DNA from: JAKVCB01 sp963578605
GTDB taxonomy: Bacteria > Planctomycetota > Planctomycetia > Pirellulales > Lacipirellulaceae
Assembly (NCBI GenBank): GCA_963578605.1
Contig: CAUZEA010000123.1
Location: 1 to 15,033 of the forward strand
DNA length: 15,033 nt
Reading direction: 5' to 3'
The stretch's first letter is position 1; each line of letters starts with the position of its first letter. The notes beneath the pieces were generated by a model. It was not told the origin of the DNA. It did no database searches and worked only from the letters and a program-made list of their open reading frames with translations. Below, piece by piece: positions 1 to 5,772 of the stretch. The translations under genes were made by a program, and so were the position numbers.

Positions 1-1
1 T

Positions 2-301
2 TCGCGGGACTTGCATGTTCTCTTGCTGCCAAAGACGGTGAACGCGTTTGTGATTGACGTGCCAATGTCGCTTCACCAACCAACGATCAATACGGTCTGC
101 TCCAAAGCAGGGACGCTGCCTGGCTAAGGATCGCATTTCACGAAGTAAACGTGGTTCATCATCTACCCTGCGCAACTGATATCGCTGAGTACTGCGAGGT
201 TGATCGAGCACACGACACGCTCGACGCTCCGAAACCTTTTGTGGCCCCAAACGACGACGCACCTCGGTGGTCGTTCGTCGTCGACGTTCGGGGCTTACCA
301 G
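2..301 (-). CDS. IS3-family transposase OrfB, N-terminal part (cut by window edge)
   Basis: Translation of the -1 frame from the CTG at 301 gives a protein starting LVSPERRRRTTTEVRRRLGP. It continues through RRACRVLDQPRSTQRY and ends in a DRWLVKRHWHVNHKRVHRLW segment at the window edge. These are hallmark N-terminal stretches of IS3 OrfB, the HTH_21-like region before the DDE integrase core. The frame opens only after a TGA about 40 bases upstream, and no ATG, GTG or TTG lies between that stop and the overlap. OrfB is therefore most likely made only as an OrfAB fusion. The catalytic domain lies outside the window, so whether it is intact is unknown. Confidence 0.85.
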   Translation of the reverse strand, partial: MVSPERRRRTTTEVRRRLGPQKVSERRACRVLDQPRSTQRYQLRRVDDEPRLLREMRSLARQRPCFGADRIDRWLVKRHWHVNHKRVHRLWQQENMQVPR

Positions 302-573
302 TTTCCCTTCGCGGCTTCCTTGGGGATCTCCATATCAAGAGCCTGCTCCGCCACCATCTTCTTCAGCCGAGCATTCTCTTTTTGAAGGGCTTTCAGTTCC
401 TTCGCCATCTCCGGCTGCATACCTTCATATTTCTGGCGCCAACGGTAATACGTCTGTTCGGAAATCCCATGCACCTTGCAAGCATCAGGAACCGTCTTCC
501 CTTTACCAAGCTCGACATCCGCTCGGCGTAATTTCGCAATAATCTGATCCACCGTGTGTCGCTTCTGTGACAT
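295..573 (-). CDS. IS3-family transposase OrfA
   Basis: This 92-residue protein is the DNA-binding half of an IS3 transposase. A helix-turn-helix occupies roughly residues 7-50, with the characteristic stretch HGISEQTYYRWRQKY. A leucine-zipper-like coiled coil follows (about 53-78, ELKALQKENARLKKMV) and normally mediates assembly with OrfAB. The ATG at 573 lies 45 bp inside the terminal repeat and has a purine-rich GGAAAGGA about nine bases upstream. The frame ends in NW-stop just after a slippery heptamer, which lets a fraction of ribosomes continue into OrfB. Length and organisation are normal for the family, and OrfA itself looks intact. Confidence 0.9.
   Translation of the reverse strand: MSQKRHTVDQIIAKLRRADVELGKGKTVPDACKVHGISEQTYYRWRQKYEGMQPEMAKELKALQKENARLKKMVAEQALDMEIPKEAAKGNW
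301..307 (-). promoter_or_regulatory. Programmed -1 ribosomal frameshift site GGGAAAC
   Basis: On the minus strand the heptamer G GGA AAC has the X XXY YYZ form and is in register with the OrfA codons GGA and AAC. Slipping back one base gives GGG AAA and then CTG GTA, which enters the OrfB frame directly. OrfA terminates two codons later. Position, register and the lack of an independent OrfB start all agree. A downstream stimulatory structure was not worked out. Confidence 0.75.
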
Positions 574-608
574 CGCAAAGAATCCTTTCCCGGCCTCCGG
601 TCGGACTG

Positions 609-618
609 GATTCTCTCA
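609..618 (-). repeat. Terminal inverted repeat of left IS3 element
   Basis: On the minus strand the ten bases read TGAGAGAATC. The same ten bases occur on the plus strand at 14710-14719, at the edge of the other element, in the orientation expected for opposite ends of one IS type. The similarity stops after these ten bases. The outermost dinucleotide TG is typical of IS3-family ends. Confidence 0.7.
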
Positions 619-708
619 CTTAACCTGGAGCAAGTTTAAGGGAGGACGTCACGCAAGTCGTGGACCAATTGCTAACCTGATGTTTGCACGTCCCTGGTAA
701 CACGAGTG

Positions 709-730
709 TCTCGTTTCATGAAAAACGAGA
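709..730 (-). terminator. Hairpin directly after the stop of the 731-1066 frame
   Basis: An 8-bp perfect stem, TCTCGTTT / AAACGAGA, surrounds a 6-nt loop. Its outer edge abuts the TAA stop of the hydrolase-like remnant on the minus strand. A run of five T lies in the ascending arm, but no T-tract follows the stem, so it is not a canonical intrinsic terminator. It could still act as a 3'-end stabiliser or terminator. Confidence 0.4.
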
Positions 731-1066
731 TTACGGGGTCTTGTTTTCTTTCAGGCCGTGTCTTTTCAAGTGGGCAATGAGAAACGCAACCGCATTGGGC
801 CAAGGAGTCTTAGGCCCACCAGGATAAGAAAGGTAGTTCTCAACCCCAGCTTCGGTGAGTTTCCCCGCCAACTGGATTCCGAGCACGGCCGAGTGTTCAG
901 GATCAGCAGTAGGCTGCCCCACAATCAGGGGCTTTTCTCCCTTGCGACCATACTGGAGAAAGATCGGCGTGAAGACGTTGTTTATCGAGCCGAGGTTACC
1001 TTGGGAGAAAGCCCATCGATGCGTGAATGGAATATTCGCAGCTGCACCCGGATCCCGCTTCCGGGA
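731..1066 (-). pseudogene. 3' remnant of a gene, alpha/beta-hydrolase-like C-terminus
   Basis: The minus-strand frame open from 1066 to the stop at 731 encodes about 111 residues. It includes KPLIVGQPTADPEHSAVLG, then LAGKLTEAGVENYLSYPGG and AVAFLIAHLKR. The pattern of a beta-strand followed by a D-containing loop, a helix ending in EAGV, a strand ending in YPG and a final helix is how many alpha/beta hydrolases end. The catalytic His expected after YPG is missing (PKTPW instead). No start codon, nucleophile elbow or upstream half is present, and the first 70 bases overlap the 3' end of the propeller gene in another frame. I read it as a truncated gene joined to the propeller gene by a deletion. 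The family assignment is by pattern only. Confidence 0.35.
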
Positions 1067-4000
1067 TTAGAACCATTCCGCCAACAGGAATAATGTTGAT
1101 CCAGCATCCCGGCCGGGTGATTTCCACCAGGTTTTCCTTGTTCATTTCCTGCCCCAAATCAATGAATCCGGGGTAGTCGCTCAAGCGCGAAAACAACATG
1201 CTCGAAGACGCTGATAGGGTCCCGCAATTCCCGCCCACTCCCACTTTACTGGTGGACCATTTCTCCTCGCCTGTTTTTAGGTCGTACGCACGTGGTTGTT
1301 GATAGACAACATCTCCAATGATGACCGGGTGCCGCCGATGTGCCCCGTGATGATTATTCTCCCAGCCATGATCACGATTCCAGACTGATTTGCCGGATTT
1401 GGCATCAATTGCCCTAAGATCGAACGACTTGGGGGAAGATCGCAGTACGATCAAGGTTTCCTCCTTATAGGTGCAAAAGAACACGGGTGTCCTTTGTTCA
1501 AACTCCATATTTTTTTCCCAGACCAGCTTCCCTGTTTTTACGTCCAAGGCAACAAGATATAACGCCATCCACTCTTTGCCTCCGCTTAATCTGCGTGCCT
1601 TGTCCTGTAGAACCTTTGAGTTTCTGTTTTCAACAAAGTAAATTCGACCACCCCCGATTGCGATAGTTGAATTAATGATTACCCCGTTGTATTTCCACTC
1701 TTGGCTGTTGCCAGCCAAATCAATAGCAAAAAGGCAATCACTCAACACCTTGTGACTATCCTGGACATTATTAAAGCCGGAGTCGTCATACCAGGGGCCC
1801 CGGCCTTCAGTATAAAAGTTTCCGGAGCGGACACTTGATCCGAACAGGAGTTGGTCCGCTATGGCGACATATCCCCAATTGTAGTCATGGTCGTCGTCAA
1901 GTTTTGGGCAGTTGAATTTTGTTTCGGTTTTTCCCGACCTTGCATTGACCTTCATGCAATTGTTCTCAATGGCAAGGTACACATGATCCCGATCTGTAAC
2001 CATGTACCCGCAATCCCGGGGCAGATTCACCCTTGGCTCCAGGGAGGGGAGTTCCTTCTCCCAAAGTAAACGACCGTTATAAGCATCATTGGCATATAGA
2101 ATTTTCTCGCCCAACGTAAACAAGCGTCCGCCGCTATAGACGGGAGCTGTTGTATATGAATGCCGGTCAAACATTCGATAGGGACCGGGCTTGCCGTACC
2201 ATTGCAGCCTTAGGTTTCCGCTAATCCGTATGTCCTCACTGCAGGCGGTGTTTCCGGGGTCTGCATATTGGTGGGACCATTCACCACTTCCGGGCAGCTT
2301 GCCCCTATTGATCACATGCCATTGCTGATCCTTTAAGGCGTGAAACTTCCCGTCGATATCCCCGCCATTGGCAACCAGTTTCTTTAATCGTGTTTTTGGG
2401 AGCGTCAATGAATCGCCTGCCCCGTTGATCCCTCCAAGGACCAAGGTCCCAAACGGCCTGAGCAACCGATAGTACTCATTGAGTGGAGGTGCTTTCCCTT
2501 TTAAGGCTCCAATATCAACACAAATGAAGTTGAACATGAAATCGGGATAGGGCAACTGAACCCCTCTTTTTTGGTGGACGACGATTCGTTTTCCGTACAG
2601 TGCCTTCTCGTTAAAGCGGACGCGGGTTTTTTCGGCAATCAGGGGATCTTCCTCCACGCAAACCAGATTAAAATTCGTGTCCCTCAGAATCTGCGAAACC
2701 ATCTGCGCATCTCCAGCGCCGTGAACCAGAGCATAGCCTGTTTGTTGGTCGAGTTGCCCGAACAATTGCCTGCTAAAATCCTGATCGAAATAATCGCTTT
2801 GATCTTCGTCTGTACGCTGCTTCGTCGAGGCTGAGCTTTCTGCAACTTGTTGCGGGGCCCCCTGTTCTGCGAAGCAATAAATCCTGCCCTTGTCGGTGGT
2901 TGCCAGCAGGGAGCCGTTAGCCGCAACAAGACCATGGACAACCCCATCAACGACCATGTTCCAATCAATGCTCCCTGTGTTGGCATGAATGGCAAGCACC
3001 TCGTTCTCTCGGCCCACAAACAAGGTGTTCCCTGCGAGGATAATTGACTTGGCTCCTTTAACCGGCTGCTTCCATTCCTTGACAAGCGATGCTTGCGACT
3101 TAAGTTTGGCAATGGAATCCTCTGTGGATTTGATCTGCTCCTTAATAGAGATACCTCCTTTTAAGGCGATGGCTGCTCCTGGGTTTTTGGCGGTTTTTTG
3201 AGTCTCTGCAAGTTGCTTGTTCAAACCTTCAATGACTGCATTGACTCTCTCCAACTCAGGGATGTTCCCTAAAAGGGGAGTCAGGCGTATCTCGTCAATA
3301 TGAGACATCATTGGTTCAGACTCAATTCGGAGAGTGAATTGTTTTGTGACAGCTTTGATTAACCCCTCGCTATGCCACCTCTGATATTCTGACTCCCAGC
3401 CACCGGTGGTGTTTGCAATGGCCCCTTCTCTTGCAACTTTTCCATCTATAAGAATTCGTCCCGGGCGTGGCAATCGCGCGGCATACCTTAGTTCCAGCTG
3501 AAACAAACCAGGGGTCTCAACTGTTAGATCGTACTCGACAAAGTTCTTTTGCCCTCCAGGATCAGTAATAATGCCAACTTTGTTGCCGTACAGTTCGCGG
3601 TCCACAAGAATATTGCCACGATCAAATTTTTCGGCCTGCCACTGGAGTCGATTATTCAGGTCAAGAACACCCTCGAGATTTCTCTTTGCTGCCTCGATCT
3701 TCGATCTCAATTCTTCCGCTTTTTTCCAGTCAAGCTCCGCCTTGATCATTCCTTCCAGAGCACTTTTGCGTTTCTCCAAACTCCGCAGGATAAACGGCTT
3801 TCTATTGCGCCGGATAACCTCGGTTCCCGAGGCAAGGAAAACAGAGTTAGAACTGATGACTGCCTTGTTGGCCTTGAAGTTCGCCACGCGGTATTGCTTG
3901 TTCGCCTGATCGAGCGCCACAAGGTTGCCCCCGGAAATTCCCGGCCCTGAAACCATGACATCATCGACAATCAAAGCGAAGTTGCCCCGCGGCCCCGAGA

Positions 4001-4769
4001 CCTGGTTGACGTAATCCCCATTCGCCCGATTGTACGTCAAAGGCGTCAGTTTGCCTGAAGGCACAAAAATCCGGCCCGGTGTGGCCAATAGATACCCCTG
4101 GGTTGCCTGGTTTATTTTCTGCTTCCAGACCTGCTTGCCATCATAGGCATCGAGCGCAAATAAATAGGATCCCTCCCTCGCCGGGAACAGTCCCGCGGCT
4201 GAATAAACCCGGCCCTCCTCGACCAACACACCGGAGCGAACTGGCCAGCGGGAAATAATTTGTTCGTTCCCGGGGATCTTGTCACTGCTGGGGCCTGCTA
4301 GATGGCGCCAAACCTCACGCCCGGTTTTGGCTTCAAGGCAATAAATAATCCCGTCGTCCGAGCCGAAATAAAGCCTTCCCTGATAAAACGTTGGACAGAT
4401 TCTAACAGGACCTTCAGCATAAAAGGTCCACTTGATGCGCCCCGAGCTTGCGTCAAGGCAATAGACCTGATGATCACTCGACGAACCAAAAAAGACTGAA
4501 TTCCCGCAAGCGATTGGCTGGAAGGCGTGGTCGAATGTAAGTAGCGGCTCGACCTTGACTCCTGAGTATGGGTTCTCCCTGAATGGTGCTGGCCATGCCC
4601 GCTCGGGTTTATGCGCGGATACAAAAGTCCAGCTTTTTGACAGTGGAAGGACCAACTGCTCACTCGTAATTCCAGTCCTTTGGGCATCATGCCGATAGGT
4701 GGGCCAGTCCAGAGCATTGATCGAAGCCCATGGGGCAGTAAAGAGGATGATGGCAGCTGCTGTCTTCAT
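996..4769 (-). CDS. Giant secreted PQQ-type beta-propeller with CBM-like and methyltransferase-like domains
   Basis: From the ATG at 4769 the protein is 1257 residues with a signal peptide (about 1-19, hydrophobic core AAAIILF, cleavage near SINA/LDWP). A first PQQ-repeat propeller follows (about 20-310), with repeats such as VYCLDASSGRIKWTF. Next come a coiled coil (about 325-385), a beta-sandwich resembling carbohydrate-binding modules (about 385-500), a second coiled coil (505-565) and a short propeller piece. A Rossmann-like methyltransferase fold lies at about 675-785 (VHGAGDA, CVEEDP, LLRPFGTLVLGG). A second propeller runs to the end and closes with a Cys-rich GCSC motif. Related mosaics are known in planctomycetes, but their activity is not established and PQQ binding is not assumed. 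ATG 4817 (MKKL) is an alternative start. The open frame runs on to 5150, but that extension has no signal peptide and I reject it. No Shine-Dalgarno is visible. The C-terminus may be clipped. Confidence 0.8.
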   Translation of the reverse strand: MKTAAAIILFTAPWASINALDWPTYRHDAQRTGITSEQLVLPLSKSWTFVSAHKPERAWPAPFRENPYSGVKVEPLLTFDHAFQPIACGNSVFFGSSSDHQVYCLDASSGRIKWTFYAEGPVRICPTFYQGRLYFGSDDGIIYCLEAKTGREVWRHLAGPSSDKIPGNEQIISRWPVRSGVLVEEGRVYSAAGLFPAREGSYLFALDAYDGKQVWKQKINQATQGYLLATPGRIFVPSGKLTPLTYNRANGDYVNQVSGPRGNFALIVDDVMVSGPGISGGNLVALDQANKQYRVANFKANKAVISSNSVFLASGTEVIRRNRKPFILRSLEKRKSALEGMIKAELDWKKAEELRSKIEAAKRNLEGVLDLNNRLQWQAEKFDRGNILVDRELYGNKVGIITDPGGQKNFVEYDLTVETPGLFQLELRYAARLPRPGRILIDGKVAREGAIANTTGGWESEYQRWHSEGLIKAVTKQFTLRIESEPMMSHIDEIRLTPLLGNIPELERVNAVIEGLNKQLAETQKTAKNPGAAIALKGGISIKEQIKSTEDSIAKLKSQASLVKEWKQPVKGAKSIILAGNTLFVGRENEVLAIHANTGSIDWNMVVDGVVHGLVAANGSLLATTDKGRIYCFAEQGAPQQVAESSASTKQRTDEDQSDYFDQDFSRQLFGQLDQQTGYALVHGAGDAQMVSQILRDTNFNLVCVEEDPLIAEKTRVRFNEKALYGKRIVVHQKRGVQLPYPDFMFNFICVDIGALKGKAPPLNEYYRLLRPFGTLVLGGINGAGDSLTLPKTRLKKLVANGGDIDGKFHALKDQQWHVINRGKLPGSGEWSHQYADPGNTACSEDIRISGNLRLQWYGKPGPYRMFDRHSYTTAPVYSGGRLFTLGEKILYANDAYNGRLLWEKELPSLEPRVNLPRDCGYMVTDRDHVYLAIENNCMKVNARSGKTETKFNCPKLDDDHDYNWGYVAIADQLLFGSSVRSGNFYTEGRGPWYDDSGFNNVQDSHKVLSDCLFAIDLAGNSQEWKYNGVIINSTIAIGGGRIYFVENRNSKVLQDKARRLSGGKEWMALYLVALDVKTGKLVWEKNMEFEQRTPVFFCTYKEETLIVLRSSPKSFDLRAIDAKSGKSVWNRDHGWENNHHGAHRRHPVIIGDVVYQQPRAYDLKTGEEKWSTSKVGVGGNCGTLSASSSMLFSRLSDYPGFIDLGQEMNKENLVEITRPGCWINIIPVGGMVLIPEAGSGCSCEYSIHASMGFLPR

Positions 4770-4817
4770 GAGATTCTGGGTGGTAACGGTACAATTATTT
4801 AGAATCAACTTTTTCAT

Positions 4818-5206
4818 AGGTAACAAAACCCCGCCCCGGATCATCCATAAATTCAGGTAAGACGTACAAATCTCCGGTTGGTGAGCGTGCTCGTCAATGA
4901 GCGGTAGAATCCAGTGACATCGTCCCAACCAATGTTCACATTCGCCCTGTTTTTGGATGACATCACACCGAAACCGTTTGCATTTGTCTTTTGGCTCTGT
5001 AAACCGGCGAGGGTCGGCCGTTTCAATTCGGCAAACTGCACAGCTCTGGCAATCGATCTGGTCCAGGCCAGCACTCCTTGCGTGGTGCTCCAGAAAGGGG
5101 CTGGAGCTAAAAGTGGTAGGACTACCACTTTCAGCAACCTTTCCGGCCACGCTGCCAAGCTGAAGCAGGTACGCTAAGTCGTGCGTTTGGCGGAACTTAG
5201 TAAAAG
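4818..5206. other. Gap between the propeller gene and tRNA-Arg, no supported gene
   Basis: All small open frames here overlap one another on both strands, carry no recognisable domain, and look like chance reading. The frame that extends the propeller ORF upstream is rich in Cys, His and Arg and unlike a protein N-terminus. The only clear structure is a perfect inverted repeat at 5110-5131, listed separately. No integrase gene or duplicated tRNA 3' end was found. Confidence 0.5.
5110..5131 (-). terminator. Perfect 10-bp inverted repeat downstream of tRNA-Arg
   Basis: AAAGTGGTAG and CTACCACTTT are separated by two bases, which would leave a stem of about 8 bp with a small loop. On the minus strand the repeat lies about 75 bases past the 3' end of tRNA-Arg and ends in TTTT. 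It could be the tRNA transcript's terminator, though the T-run is short. A palindromic protein-binding site is the alternative. Confidence 0.4.
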
Positions 5207-5280
5207 TATCCCCGAGAGGATTCGAACCTCTAACCTTCGGCTTCGGAGGCCGACGCTCTATCCAGTTGAGCTACGGGGAC
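5207..5280 (-). tRNA. tRNA-Arg (anticodon CCG)
   Basis: The minus strand folds into a complete cloverleaf. The acceptor is GTCCCCG/CGGGGAT with a terminal G-U pair. The D arm is GCTC...GAGC, and the anticodon stem TCGGC/GCCGA has loop CTCCGAA, giving anticodon CCG for codon CGG. The variable loop is short, and the T arm is AGAGG/CCTCT with loop TTCGAAT. The discriminator base is A and the 3' CCA is not encoded. It is the only RNA gene I can support and separates the two compositional halves of the cargo. tRNA genes are common integration targets, but no duplicated 3' segment is visible here. Confidence 0.95.
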
Positions 5281-5290
5281 CAACACGCTG

Positions 5291-5306
5291 GGCATGCGGA
5301 CATGCC
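5291..5306. repeat. Small hairpin upstream of tRNA-Arg
   Basis: GGCATG-CGGA-CATGCC forms a 6-bp stem with a 4-nt loop, 10 bases upstream of the tRNA 5' end on the minus strand. It would sit in the 5' leader of the tRNA precursor. A CATAAT that could serve as a -10 element lies further upstream at 5314-5319 (minus strand), but no convincing -35 box is at normal spacing. Confidence 0.35.
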
Positions 5307-5404
5307 GAATGTAATTATGTCGCACACGCCAGCTGTTAACTTACCGTCTTCGCTAGCGGTCGATCAACCGGCGACTCGGCGATATCTTGTTGCCGTACGA
5401 TTGC

Positions 5405-5546
5405 GGGGCAGTCAAACCCTTAAAACCATGCCCCAGCGGTTGTCACCGACGCGGTGGCAACGCACGAAATTCCCCAGACCGCACCGCCGGTGTAACCGAC
5501 AAACGGTTCACGGACCGAAATTTGGGCCAGGGAATGTCCCGCGGCC
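5405..5546. other. Cluster of consecutive hairpins in a gene-free gap
   Basis: The gap 5281-5772 has no supported gene. Within it are several adjacent inverted repeats. GGGGCA/TGCCCC spans 5405-5434. A 12-bp stem with one bulged base and a 3-nt loop spans 5436-5463. CACC/GGTG spans 5482-5492, and competes with AACCG/CGGTT extended by GTG/CAC at 5490-5511. GGCC-GGGA/TCCC-GGCC spans 5525-5546. Such spacing is compatible with a structured RNA or a cis element between tRNA-Arg and the GH36 gene. No T-tract follows any stem and no known RNA family was recognised. The rest of the gap shows nothing. Confidence 0.3.
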
Positions 5547-5772
5547 GGGCAAACGACGTTAATCTTCGGAAGAATTTTCACTCACGGAGTATCCTGGAAA
5601 CGAGTTTACATATTGTCAATGTCATGAAGCTCAATGACCAGGAGTTGCACGTACGGTGCCGTGTACTTGAGCCAGGTCACGACTGGAACAATGATGACAA
5701 TCGCACGACAGCAATCACCGACCGGTTCTCTCTGGACGTTGTCACCTTGACAAGGGGTTCGGGCACCCTGTC

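Larger units (their letters stand above)
1..618 (-). mobile_element. IS3-family insertion sequence, 5' end only (left copy)
   Basis: The element is read on the minus strand from its outer end at 618 inward and runs off the window at base 1. In order it shows a terminus beginning TGAGAGAATC, a 45-bp leader, OrfA, a -1 frameshift heptamer and the N-terminal third of OrfB. This order, the TG...CA terminus and the paired overlapping frames are standard for the IS3 family. The OrfA/OrfB sequence resembles the IS407-type subgroup, but that is from memory and not tested. The downstream end and any target-site duplication lie outside the window. Confidence 0.9.

Noticed and set aside
4770..5150. In-frame N-terminal extension of the propeller protein up to an ATG at 5150
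   Set aside because: It would bury the signal peptide at residue 128, has an unprotein-like Cys/His/Arg-rich composition, and the region is open in several frames at once.
4853..5158. Small open frames between the propeller gene and tRNA-Arg that might be integrase remnants
   Set aside because: No tyrosine-recombinase motif (R...HxxR...Y) could be found in any frame.
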